Assembly: GCF_000226295.1 (NCBI RefSeq)
Contig: NC_016024.1
Span: 2,277,501-2,341,500 of the forward strand
DNA length: 64,000 nucleotides
From: Chloracidobacterium thermophilum B
GTDB taxonomy: Bacteria; Acidobacteriota; Blastocatellia; Chloracidobacteriales; Chloracidobacteriaceae
Direction: 5' to 3'
Shown one piece after another: positions 9,231 through 17,734 of the stretch (position 1 is its first letter; every line of letters starts with the position of its first letter). The translations under genes and the position numbers were made by a program. Below the pieces are notes generated by a model that had not been told where the DNA came from, ran no database searches, and saw only the letters and a list, made by a program, of their open reading frames with translations.

Positions 9231-10172
9231 ATGACCTACCAAACGACGCTGCGCCGCGCGGTCTCCCTTCGCGGCATTGGACTTCATACGGGACAGGAAG
9301 TTGAACTCACCCTGTGTCCGGCCCCGGCAGACACCGGTTATGTTTTCCGCCGCACGGATTTGAACGGTTTTGAAGTGGCAGCCGTACCTCACCATGTCAC
9401 GCACGTCAGCTATGCCACGACGTTGATGCGCGCCGGTGTGATGGTGTCAACCGTTGAGCATGTCCTTTCAGCGCTCTACGGTTGCGGCATAGACAACGCC
9501 ATTCTCGATGTCACGAACTGCGAAGTGCCCATTCTGGACGGAAGCGCGCGCCCCTTCGTCGAGGCCATTGCTGAAGCTGGAATCCTCACGCTGGAAAGTC
9601 CCCGGCAGGTTTTACAGGTCGAGCAACGCATCGAAGTGGTCGAAGGAAACCGCCGGTTGGCCATCGAGCCGGATGACAGTTTCTTCATCGAAAGCACAAT
9701 TGACTTCGACCATCCGTGCATCGGGCGTCAGTCGTTTGCCTGCGAAGTGACTCCGGCAACGTACCGGCAGGAGATTGCTCCGGCGCGCACCTTTGGCTTT
9801 CTCGCCGAAGCCGAGACGCTGCGCCGGCACGGGCTGGTGCGCGGGGCAACGCTCGAAAATGCCATCGTCCTCGATGCCGATTCGATCCTCAGCCCGGAGC
9901 CGCTGCGCTTCCCGGATGAATTTGCGCGTCACAAGGTGCTGGACATCATTGGTGACTTCGCCCTGCTGGGGTTGTCCCTGCGGGGACGCATCATCGCCGA
10001 ACGCTCCGGGCACGGCCTGCATTCGGCGCTCATCGGGCGCCTGCTCCGCGAAGCCCGGGCCTGGACAGTCAACGGACTGCCCCACGGGAACGGGCGGCCC
10101 CCTGCAACTACAGCTTCGGCGGGGGCAGCGGCAGGGTCAGGAGCAACTGCTGCGCTTGCCGCTCCCGGATGA
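9231..10172 (+). CDS. lpxC: UDP-3-O-acyl-N-acetylglucosamine deacetylase
   Basis: 313 aa zinc amidase catalysing the committed step of lipid A biosynthesis in the cytoplasm. It contains GIGLHTGQ near residue 17, the zinc ligand region STVEHVLSAL (about residue 79), the second zinc motif HKVLDIIGD, the catalytic-loop region GHGLHSALI, and the RTFGFL motif. The ATG at 9231 fits family length. The last 25 residues are Gly/Ala-rich and variable, and the end overlaps the converging PDZ gene by 65 bp. It shows the organism has an outer membrane with lipid A-type lipids. Confidence 0.97.
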   Translation: MTYQTTLRRAVSLRGIGLHTGQEVELTLCPAPADTGYVFRRTDLNGFEVAAVPHHVTHVSYATTLMRAGVMVSTVEHVLSALYGCGIDNAILDVTNCEVPILDGSARPFVEAIAEAGILTLESPRQVLQVEQRIEVVEGNRRLAIEPDDSFFIESTIDFDHPCIGRQSFACEVTPATYRQEIAPARTFGFLAEAETLRRHGLVRGATLENAIVLDADSILSPEPLRFPDEFARHKVLDIIGDFALLGLSLRGRIIAERSGHGLHSALIGRLLREARAWTVNGLPHGNGRPPATTASAGAAAGSGATAALAAPG

Positions 10173-11580
10173 TTTCCACCGTCACCGGCGCTTCCCGCTG
10201 CTGACTCAGGGACTGAAGAATCACCGCCGAGAGGTCGTGGCTGCGCCGAACCGGTTGCCCATCTACCCGGACAATCACATCGCCCGAACGCAGCCCGGCC
10301 GCGGCGGCCGGGCTGTCGGACAAAACATGCGTCACCAGCAGACCGCCCGCCACACCAAAGAACTGCGCCAGTTGGGTGGTCAGGTCGGATGTCACCAACC
10401 CGATGGCCAGGTGTTCGGCGGCGGGGACTCTGGGCGTCGGCATATCTTCCGGTGAGCCAAGTGTGACCTCGCACACCCGCGGCTGACCGTCGCGCTCCAC
10501 CAACAGCGTGAGCGTCTCTCCGGCAGCGTGGCTGACAACGATTTCATTGAGTTCACGCCGGGACTCCAGCGGTTGGTCATTGGCGGACAGGATGACATCG
10601 CCTGGCACCAGGCCGGCTTCCTCAGCCGGACTTCCTGGTACCACGGCCGTGACCACCACCCCCTGGGTGGTAGAAGCCCCGAAACGCGCACGTTCTTCGG
10701 CCGGGAACGTCGCCAGGGTTTTCCCTTCAATGCCGAGCCAGCCGTGAGGGACACTCTTCCCGGCGGAAATGATGCGGTGCATCACCCGCTTGATGTCCGC
10801 AACGGGTAGCATGCGCAGTTGCTTGCCTTTTGGTTGCACAATCGCCACCAGCCGGTTCTGGCTGTCCACGGCGACGCCGCAGTTGGCTTCAACCGGCGGG
10901 GCCAGCGATGGGTCCACGGCCCAATCCGTCACCACCTCATCCCACACCAGGCGCGAAGTGGTCTCCTCCGCCCGGCCGGGTGTCACGTGCGCAGCGGGCG
11001 GCTGAAACATGGGCAGCATGATGCGTACGGTGACGGGTTTGGCCGAAGCGCGCGCGTCCCGAACAGTCAGTTTGTGCCGCGGCGCAGCCAGAGCGTGCAT
11101 GGTTGGCGGCGCGACCTGTAGCCCCGGAACCTGCAAAACACACAGCCCCGTTGCCCCGTCCCGGCCAATGAACCGGGCCTGAAACTCCTGACGGTCCTGG
11201 GTCTGAACCACAATGGTTGGATTGCCGGGGCCGGGTGGTACGTTGACAAGTTGGGTCAGCACATGCCCTTTGTCATCCACCACGATCCCTGTCGTGACAT
11301 TTGTCAGCACGACATCCGAGGGCGCACATGTACCGTCGAGGGCAGCCGTGGAGACATCTTCGGCAGCGGCCGTCAGTTCTCCCATCGTCACGTGATGGTT
11401 GACGATGACGAGCCAGCGCCCCACACCAGCGGCATCTGATTTACGAAGGTCAGGCCTGCGTGGCGCCGAGGCCGCGTCACGCGGGCGCTCGGCAATCTGG
11501 GCGTAGCCACTCACACCCAACAGGAGCGCACCCGCCAAAACCTTCATGGTCAATGCGCGCGCGCTGTGCGACAGCATCAT
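10108..11580 (-). CDS. HtrA/DegP-like protein with degenerate protease domain and two PDZ domains
   Basis: About 490 aa. Residues about 10-28 form a signal or anchor segment. The trypsin-like region can be aligned (GIVVDDKGHVLTQLVNV, DGATGLCVLQV, NCGVAVDSQNRLVAI) but lacks all three catalytic residues: the expected His is replaced (LTQLVN instead of TNxHV), the Asp is replaced (GATGLCVL) and the Ser motif GNSGGP reads EANCGVAV. Two PDZ domains follow (starting around VTAVVPGSPAEEAGLVPGD and VTHVLSDSPAAAAGLRSGD). It is encoded last in the sigma / anti-sigma operon, in the position of MucD/HtrA-type regulators of envelope-stress sigma factors. Likely a non-proteolytic PDZ sensor or chaperone of the periplasm. 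The ATG at 11580 gives the signal peptide. Confidence 0.85.
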   Translation of the reverse strand: MMLSHSARALTMKVLAGALLLGVSGYAQIAERPRDAASAPRRPDLRKSDAAGVGRWLVIVNHHVTMGELTAAAEDVSTAALDGTCAPSDVVLTNVTTGIVVDDKGHVLTQLVNVPPGPGNPTIVVQTQDRQEFQARFIGRDGATGLCVLQVPGLQVAPPTMHALAAPRHKLTVRDARASAKPVTVRIMLPMFQPPAAHVTPGRAEETTSRLVWDEVVTDWAVDPSLAPPVEANCGVAVDSQNRLVAIVQPKGKQLRMLPVADIKRVMHRIISAGKSVPHGWLGIEGKTLATFPAEERARFGASTTQGVVVTAVVPGSPAEEAGLVPGDVILSANDQPLESRRELNEIVVSHAAGETLTLLVERDGQPRVCEVTLGSPEDMPTPRVPAAEHLAIGLVTSDLTTQLAQFFGVAGGLLVTHVLSDSPAAAAGLRSGDVIVRVDGQPVRRSHDLSAVILQSLSQQREAPVTVEIIRERQAQQLLLTLPLPPPKL

Positions 11581-11590
11581 GGGTGTCACG

Positions 11591-12265
11591 TTAGAATATG
11601 GAGTCGTCAGATGACTCTCCCTCTGTGGATGGACGCCGGTCCACGATGGGCTGCGCGCCGTACACCACGGGGGGCAGGCGCAGGACCCGCTCACCAGAGC
11701 GTCCCCGCCACAAGACGACGACGCCATTGGCTTCCCGGGCCGGCAACGATGTCTGGCGCACGGCAGCCGGTGTCATGCGTCCGGGACGTGCAACGGCCAC
11801 TGCGGCCCGGGCCGGAGCCGGCCGCGAGCCTGGAAGACTTCCATCAAGCTGACGACTCAACGCCGTTACCAGCGTCCGCTCCGGCAGGGTGGGAAGCACC
11901 AGTGCCGCTGCCACCGTGGGCGCAGGATGGAGCACCATCTGCAGGGACGAACGGACGGCGAGGGCGCTGGTGACAACCACTGCCAACGCCACGGCAGCCA
12001 GTACGGGCGTGGGTACCCAGGCCAAGAAAGGTTCCCGGAAACGATGGGCATCGCGCCCCAAACGCAGGCGAAGTTCCGCATCGAAGGTGGCGGGCGGCAG
12101 AACGCGCGGCTGCCCGGACAGTAGGGCCCGCAGGGACTGCATTTGGGCCGCATAGGCCCGGCAATCCGCACAGGCCATCAGATGGGCGGCTGACTCTGGC
12201 AGCAAGGCTTCCGGGTCATACTCGACGGCTTCCAGTTGACGACGAATCGTGGAGCAGCTCACCAT
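11591..12265 (-). CDS. Anti-sigma factor, zinc-finger (ZAS) type
   Basis: About 224 aa. The N-terminus is cytoplasmic and carries the ZAS zinc motif HLMACADC (HxxxCxxC pattern) inside AAHLMACADCRAYAAQ, which binds the cognate sigma factor. A single membrane helix (LAAVALAVVVTSALAV, about residues 94-109) follows, then an Ala/Pro-rich, poorly conserved outer part. The start at 12265 has an AGGAG box 7 nt upstream, better than the upstream ATG at 12301. It lies between the ECF sigma gene (46 bp gap) and the PDZ gene (10 bp gap); the three form one leftward operon. The stimulus is unknown. Confidence 0.85.
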   Translation of the reverse strand: MVSCSTIRRQLEAVEYDPEALLPESAAHLMACADCRAYAAQMQSLRALLSGQPRVLPPATFDAELRLRLGRDAHRFREPFLAWVPTPVLAAVALAVVVTSALAVRSSLQMVLHPAPTVAAALVLPTLPERTLVTALSRQLDGSLPGSRPAPARAAVAVARPGRMTPAAVRQTSLPAREANGVVVLWRGRSGERVLRLPPVVYGAQPIVDRRPSTEGESSDDSIF

Positions 12266-12313
12266 AACGATCACTCCTGACACACCGCCCGGCAACGTCA
12301 CAGGACAGCAACA

Positions 12314-12958
12314 TCACAGGTAAGCGCGCAGCTTGTCGCGCAACAATCCACGGGCGCGGTTGATGCGCGATTTCACGGTTCCTTCCGAGATGTTCAGGAT
12401 GCTGGCAATTTCGTCATAGCTGAGACCTTCAACGTCACGGAGCACCAGCGCCGCCCGGTATTTCTCCGGCAGCGTCTGAATGGCGCGCCCCACGGCCGCC
12501 CGGCGCTCACGTTCAATCAGGTCTTCATCCTGGAGGGGGCGCTCGTCAGGAATATCCAGTGGGGTTTCTTCCTCATCCTCGTGACGTGCCCAGGGGGTGA
12601 ACAGCGAAACCAGTTTGCGGCGGCGACGCTGCCGTAGCTCGCTAATCGCCAGGTTCGTCGCAATCCGGTAGATGTAGGTCGAAAAATGAAACGTCGCCCG
12701 ATAGCGCGCCGCGTTGGCATAGACGCGCAGGAAGGTTTCCTGCGCCAGTTCCACGGCGCGGTCGTAATCATCGAGCATGCGAAAGATGAAGTTCGTAATG
12801 GGCGTGCGGTAGCGCCGGACAATCTCCTGAAAGGCCTGTTCATCGCCGGCCTGGACGGCGGCAATGAGTTCGTGGTCGCTGGCCGCATCCACCGTCACGA
12901 CACGGTGTATCTCGCCAGGTACGGGGTATGTCAGGGCGCTACTCATCAGATGCGACAT
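12314..12958 (-). CDS. ECF-type RNA polymerase sigma factor (RpoE-like)
   Basis: About 214 aa. Region 2 shows AVELAQETFLRVYANAARYR with the ECF-style helix for -10 recognition, and region 4 shows LSYDEIASILNISEGTVKS, a helix-turn-helix for the -35 element. The linker is rich in acidic residues (HEDEEETPLDIPDERP). The start at 12958 is an ATG preceded by a GAGGA box. The gene precedes an anti-sigma factor and a degenerate HtrA-like protein, the classical RpoE-type arrangement for envelope stress. The 245-bp upstream gap presumably holds its own promoter; no consensus was assigned. Confidence 0.93.
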   Translation of the reverse strand: MSHLMSSALTYPVPGEIHRVVTVDAASDHELIAAVQAGDEQAFQEIVRRYRTPITNFIFRMLDDYDRAVELAQETFLRVYANAARYRATFHFSTYIYRIATNLAISELRQRRRRKLVSLFTPWARHEDEEETPLDIPDERPLQDEDLIERERRAAVGRAIQTLPEKYRAALVLRDVEGLSYDEIASILNISEGTVKSRINRARGLLRDKLRAYL

Positions 12959-13205
12959 CAACGCTCATTCCTCGCTCACAAAGTCAACATTCCACACAAC
13001 CCGCAGTGACAGAGTTCGTTGGTGTTACACGCGCCAGGCAGCCCGAAGTTCCACGATCTCAAAACGTTCTGCCGAATCGTCGGCGGGCCGGCGCCACGGC
13101 GCGCGTGGATGCCGGCGCGTTTCATGGCTATAGCGTGTTCACACGGCGCGCACAAGTGTTACATTGGCAGACAGGTCTCCCCCGCGCCATCCTGAATCCG
13201 TCCGT

Positions 13206-14486
13206 ATGTCGCTTCATCCGATGACTGAATTTCCACGTCTCCGTCCGCTCCAGCTTTTTGCCGACGAAACTGCCCAGGTCATCATTGCCTATGATCCTCA
13301 AGGCTTCACGGAACCCATCGGTCTTGACATCCGCCTGGCGCCGCTGCTCCTGCTGTGCGATGGACAGCATTCCCTGTCCGAACTGCCGGCGCTGCTTCTG
13401 CACCGTTTCGGACAGCGGTGGTCGGCCGATGACCTGGCGGACATCATCCGCCGTCTCGACGAGTGGTTGCTGCTGGACAGCCCACGTTTTGCCGCCCTGG
13501 CAGCGCGTCAGATGGCGGAGTTTCGCGCGGCAACGGTACGGCCGGCAGCACATGCCGGCGTCAGTTACCCGGATGAGCCAGAGGCGCTCCGCCAGCGCCT
13601 TGATGCCATTCTGGCGCACACGCCGGCCTGTCCGCTTGGGGCAGCCCGGCCTGAGCAGCTTGTGGGCGTTGTGGCCCCGCACATTGATTTGCGGGTCGGG
13701 GAGCGGGCTTATGCTCCGGCCTACCGGCTCATCGAACAACTTGCCGCCACCCTGCCGGACGGCGAACCGGTGACGTTCGTCGTACTGGGCACGTCGCACT
13801 ACGGCGGCGACGGACTGTTCGTTGCCTCGCGCAAGGACTATGCCACGCCCCTGGGTGCAATGCCCTGTGACCGCGAATTCCTTGACCGGCTGGAGACCCG
13901 CCTGGGCGCTTCCATCAGCGCCGACGACACGCCCCATCGGCAGGAACATGCCATCGAGTTTCAGGCGGTGTTCCTGCGGCACATCTTTGACCGGCATCTG
14001 GAAGCCGGGCGGCCGGTACGCATGGTGCCCATCCTGTGCACTTCCCTGCACGAACTGTATGCCGCAGACGAGGCCTGCCGCGAGCGCACGCAGGCGGAGT
14101 ACCGGGCATTTATCGAGGCGTTACAGGCGACGCTGGCTGAACAAACCCACCGGACGCTGTTGCTGGTTGGCGGCGATCTGGCGCATGTGGGCCCCAAGTT
14201 TGGCGACCGCTTCGATGCCCAGACCAGGGCGGCGGAGCTGGAGCGCGCCGACACGGAACTGCTCGACTACGTTGCCGCCGGCGACAGCGCAGCGGTACTT
14301 GACCACATTGCCCGCGACGAAGATGCGCGGCGGGTCTGCGGTTTTCCGCCGCTGATGGCTTACCTGGACGCGCTGGCGGCGTTTGGCCCTACAGACGGGC
14401 AGGTTCTGCACTATGAACAGTGGCAGGAACGCCCGACCCGTTCGGCCGTCACCTACGGCGCAGCCGCCGCCTGGCGTAGCATTTGA
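13206..14486 (+). CDS. Memo family protein (AmmeMemoRadiSam system protein B)
   Basis: About 426 aa. The Memo domain begins near residue 115 with HAGVSYPDEPEALRQRL, then the metal-site motifs VVAPHIDLRVG, VLGTSHYGG and the late HQEHAIEFQAVFL-type segment (HRQEHAIEFQ). The first 110 residues form an extra N-terminal part resembling a winged-helix or PqqD-like region (LAPLLLLCDGQHSLSELPAL). Bacterial Memo proteins often accompany AMMECR1 and radical SAM proteins; neither partner is next door here. Biochemical function is not established. Start at 13206 is the best ATG. Confidence 0.85.
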   Translation: MSLHPMTEFPRLRPLQLFADETAQVIIAYDPQGFTEPIGLDIRLAPLLLLCDGQHSLSELPALLLHRFGQRWSADDLADIIRRLDEWLLLDSPRFAALAARQMAEFRAATVRPAAHAGVSYPDEPEALRQRLDAILAHTPACPLGAARPEQLVGVVAPHIDLRVGERAYAPAYRLIEQLAATLPDGEPVTFVVLGTSHYGGDGLFVASRKDYATPLGAMPCDREFLDRLETRLGASISADDTPHRQEHAIEFQAVFLRHIFDRHLEAGRPVRMVPILCTSLHELYAADEACRERTQAEYRAFIEALQATLAEQTHRTLLLVGGDLAHVGPKFGDRFDAQTRAAELERADTELLDYVAAGDSAAVLDHIARDEDARRVCGFPPLMAYLDALAAFGPTDGQVLHYEQWQERPTRSAVTYGAAAAWRSI

Positions 14487-14600
14487 TGGCGTGAAACATT
14501 GACCAGCAGGATGGCTAGTGCGCCAGTCGGATGCTTTACCCGTGGCGCTTTGGCATTACTTTCACCAGGCGGACGCACAGACTCTCTTTCTGCCCAGCCC

Positions 14601-17231
14601 TCACTCGCATTGCTCTTCCACGATCTCGGCATTGATTTGCCGGAGTGTCTCCTTGACTTTGTTTTCCCAAGTGGCTGGCTTGATGCCGCCAGATTCTGCA
14701 CGCGCCTGAACAAGTATTTCCACTTCCAGCTCCGCTCCATCGTTGCGCAGTGGCAGGATCACCCCCCGGACAACATCCGAGAGCTTGTCCCAAGGCACCT
14801 TGACACGCAGTGTTACGCAGCGCCTTTCCAGTGTGCTTCGATCTGGCGGCGGCGTACCTCCACCCGGCCTGGTTGTATCGGTGCCGTCCGGTTTTTGTGG
14901 CTCATCAACCCGCTTAACCTGCAGGCCAGCTTGTGGGATGAATTCCTTTCGGATCAGAACCCACCCGGCTTCCACCGAAACATGTAGATCATCTCCAAAG
15001 TACACTTCATCGCCGCTCTTTACGGCGAAGACACGCTCGCGTACCCCTTGGATGATGGCCTGCTCGATCACCGCCGGACTTTGAACCATCGGCAACTGTG
15101 GGTAGCACAAAAAGGCCTCTCGGATGGCAGAAACCGGTTTTTCCGGTTCATCTTCCCGAAGTGCCTTCCTGAGAAGATTGTGCGGCGAGATGCGCTCCAG
15201 CAGAAGTTCCTGGCTTTTCAGATACGCGAGCGTGCGTTTGGATAGTGAGCCTTTCTCGCCAACCGTGGGTAAACCCAAATCGCTCCACTCCAGACCGCCT
15301 TCGCCGAGCTTTGCCAGATGCCGGTACGCCGAGTGCAGACTGAAAGGTATGTCACTTTCCAAAGTTCTCAACTTGCTCTCCAGCGTCCTTCGGTTGTCCT
15401 CCGACAGTTGGCGCATGAACGCTTTGTCATCGTGGATGGCGCGCAAAGCGAGAAGCCGCTTGACCTTCTGCCGCAGAGAAGAAAGCTCGCCCTCGTCAGA
15501 AGCCAGCACAAGGAGTGTGTTCTGATAGGTGCGAAAGGTTACACCGCACTTCTTCAACAGCTCATCCACAAAGGCATTGGTTGCGCGGCTCTGCTTTGGG
15601 TGTTCAGGCGGGAGGATCGCCAATTTCAGGTCTTTTGTGTCAGGCACGTCCTGCGCCCCTTTGGGCCAGAGCGTCACGCGCAGCTCAGTACCGGCGAGCT
15701 TTTCAAGCCGAGCGCGAATCTCTTCAGCCATGTGCTCATCCCCAACCGCCTCCTCTTTCTCCACAATGACGCGGTTGAGGTTGGGCTGACTGGAGAAAGA
15801 ACAAATGCCCCCCTCCACGTGCAGATACCAGAGTTCCTCCTCAAGCCGGCGGAGCGCATCGCCGACCAGCGCCGGCGGGATGCCTTCGCGCAACACTGCC
15901 AGGCGCAAACGCTGAACGCCGAGGCCCTTCCTCTCACTTCCGCTAAAGGAGCCAAAAAAGATGGCGGTCGCCAATCCGCTGGCAATCCCGAAGCGGGTGT
16001 ATTCGGAGCCTACCTCACGATCGATCTTCTGGGCTTTGGCATTGCCGCCGGCGATGTCTGCTGCGATAACGCCCTCGTACTCATTCCCAATGTGCTTGAC
16101 CAGCTCCCGCCGCACCGTGGCATTGGCAAGGTTGAGGTGCGCCGGCTGAATGAGCGGCGCCGGGTGCTGGCGTTGGTAGAGGTCGGCCACCACCTCCGCC
16201 AGCAGCCGCAGCACGCCGCGCGTGCGTTGGAACGTGGAATATGTACTCCACCGCTCAAACAGAAGGTCAATCAGCTCCGGGTGGAACGGGTACGCCTTGC
16301 GCAGTTTGTCGCGATAGGAAGGCTCGCGCACTTCGCGTGGCACTTCATCGCCAAGCCGCTGATACATCTCCCAGTAGCCATTGGCGACCTTGCGCGCTTC
16401 GTCGGAAGGTTCGTGGGCCCACTCAAACAACCTGCAGCGGATGATCTCATACATTTCTTCGCCTTCGACCGGCGTGTAGATGGCTTCCACCCGCCCGAAG
16501 ACCTGCTGTAACTGATGCAGCACCCGCTCCCCATCTTCGCCGTAAGGCGCACTGGAAGGAAGCGTGACCACCAGCGCACACCGGGGCAGCACCTTCACCG
16601 CTTCGGTCAGCTCCTGAAAAAAGGCCACAATCTGCTCCCGGAAATCTTTGGCTTTCACGACATACTCGGCCACTTCGTCCATCAGGAGCAGTGTGGGCTT
16701 GTCGGCAAGGACCTTGTGGAGCAGGTCCTTGCCCGGAGCGCGCTGCTTCCGGTCATGCTCGGCAAGCAGGGTGTAGTGGCCCAACTGTTCGGCAATCTCC
16801 CCCCACGGCGTCCGGCCCAGCGGGTCGGCCGCCGTGCCGGTAAAGGTCACCACCCGGACGGCAGGGACACTATCCAGTTGCGCCTTCTCCAGTACCTGCG
16901 AGACCGGCCCGGCGGGGCGGCCTGCCTGGGAATTGGTAAAGAGGTGATACAACGCAATCAGGCTGTGGGTCTTGCCGCCACCAAAGGGCGTCTGGATTTG
17001 AATGACCGCATTGCCGGCTTTCTGACCGGACAGGCGTGAGGCAATCACGGCGAGCAGGTTCACCAGGCCCTGCGTCGGATAGGTTTTGCGGAAGAAGGTC
17101 TCCGCATCGCCGTATTCCAGCGGGCCGCGGCCGGCAACAACATCGGAGAGATCGGCCGCAAAAACGGATTCGTCAAACTTGCCCGCCCGGATGTCCGGGT
17201 GCGGGACGGCGATTTCATGCCACGGCTTCAT
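14601..17231 (-). CDS. DUF499 ATPase of an Hma-type (helicase-methylase-ATPase) defence locus
   Basis: 876 aa, P-loop protein with Walker A TPFGGGKTHS (residues 81-90) and Walker B LLLMDEVAEY (181-190). N-terminal KPWHEIAVPHPDI and ESVFAADLSDVVAG are typical of DUF499. The remainder is helical with regions such as YPFHPELIDLLFERWSTY. DUF499 ATPases occur next to DUF1156 methylases and SNF2 helicases in defence islands; the likely role is ATP-driven action on DNA or protein partners. It is transcribed leftward, last in the island. An IS605-type element begins just upstream of its start, leaving GGAGG as ribosome site but separating it from the methylase gene's promoter. Confidence 0.88.
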   Translation of the reverse strand: MKPWHEIAVPHPDIRAGKFDESVFAADLSDVVAGRGPLEYGDAETFFRKTYPTQGLVNLLAVIASRLSGQKAGNAVIQIQTPFGGGKTHSLIALYHLFTNSQAGRPAGPVSQVLEKAQLDSVPAVRVVTFTGTAADPLGRTPWGEIAEQLGHYTLLAEHDRKQRAPGKDLLHKVLADKPTLLLMDEVAEYVVKAKDFREQIVAFFQELTEAVKVLPRCALVVTLPSSAPYGEDGERVLHQLQQVFGRVEAIYTPVEGEEMYEIIRCRLFEWAHEPSDEARKVANGYWEMYQRLGDEVPREVREPSYRDKLRKAYPFHPELIDLLFERWSTYSTFQRTRGVLRLLAEVVADLYQRQHPAPLIQPAHLNLANATVRRELVKHIGNEYEGVIAADIAGGNAKAQKIDREVGSEYTRFGIASGLATAIFFGSFSGSERKGLGVQRLRLAVLREGIPPALVGDALRRLEEELWYLHVEGGICSFSSQPNLNRVIVEKEEAVGDEHMAEEIRARLEKLAGTELRVTLWPKGAQDVPDTKDLKLAILPPEHPKQSRATNAFVDELLKKCGVTFRTYQNTLLVLASDEGELSSLRQKVKRLLALRAIHDDKAFMRQLSEDNRRTLESKLRTLESDIPFSLHSAYRHLAKLGEGGLEWSDLGLPTVGEKGSLSKRTLAYLKSQELLLERISPHNLLRKALREDEPEKPVSAIREAFLCYPQLPMVQSPAVIEQAIIQGVRERVFAVKSGDEVYFGDDLHVSVEAGWVLIRKEFIPQAGLQVKRVDEPQKPDGTDTTRPGGGTPPPDRSTLERRCVTLRVKVPWDKLSDVVRGVILPLRNDGAELEVEILVQARAESGGIKPATWENKVKETLRQINAEIVEEQCE

Positions 17232-17246
17232 AGAACCTCCGCCAGG

Positions 17247-17260
17247 AAACCTGCGACTTT
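17247..17260 (+). repeat. Left-end subterminal hairpin of the IS200/IS605 element
   Basis: Palindromic GCGACTTTAGTCGC forming a 5-bp stem with the loop TTTA. It matches the layout of the right-end hairpin and is the probable TnpA binding site. Confidence 0.75.
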
Positions 17261-17317
17261 AGTCGCGGGAGGAATGGCGCTTGCGCGGTGCGCACCCTGT
17301 GGTGTGTAATACAGCCT

Positions 17318-17731
17318 ATGGTTGACATCGCCAGCAACAGGAACTGCGTCTATCAAACCGCATACCATGTGGTTTGGTGTCCGAAGTATCGGCGAGATGT
17401 ACTGACAGGGCCGGCGGCAGAGGAAATGGCGGTGATGCTGGATGCGATATGTGCAGAGCGTGGCTGGCCGGTGATCTCCAAAGAGATTCAGCCCGACCAC
17501 ATCCACCTGTTCGTCAGCATTCCGCCTGCCATGGCTGTGGCCGATGCCGTAAAAATCCTGAAAGGAACAACGGCGCGCAAGCTGTTTCAGCGGCATCCCC
17601 GGCTCAAGAGCCGACTGTGGGGCGGAAATCTCTGGTCGCCCTCCTACTATGTCGGCACAGCCGGCAACGTCAGCGCCGGGACGATCCAGCGCTGTATCGA
17701 ACGATCCGAACACGTCACCAGGCGGCGATAA
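17318..17731 (+). CDS. tnpA: IS200/IS605 Y1 transposase TnpA
   Basis: About 137 aa HUH-type single-strand transposase. The metal-binding HUH pair is visible in QPDHIHLFVSIP, and the catalytic tyrosine region in WSPSYYVGTAGNVS. The start YQTAYHVVWCPKYRRDVL is the classical Y1 opening. The protein is full length, with no frameshift, so the element could still be mobile. ATG at 17318 is selected because the conserved domain starts immediately behind it. It ends 3 bp before tnpB. Confidence 0.95.
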   Translation: MVDIASNRNCVYQTAYHVVWCPKYRRDVLTGPAAEEMAVMLDAICAERGWPVISKEIQPDHIHLFVSIPPAMAVADAVKILKGTTARKLFQRHPRLKSRLWGGNLWSPSYYVGTAGNVSAGTIQRCIERSEHVTRRR

Positions 17732-17734
17732 CCC

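Noticed and set aside
13164-13205. Upstream extension of the Memo-type protein
   Set aside because: The 14 extra residues have no family support; ATG 13206 was chosen.
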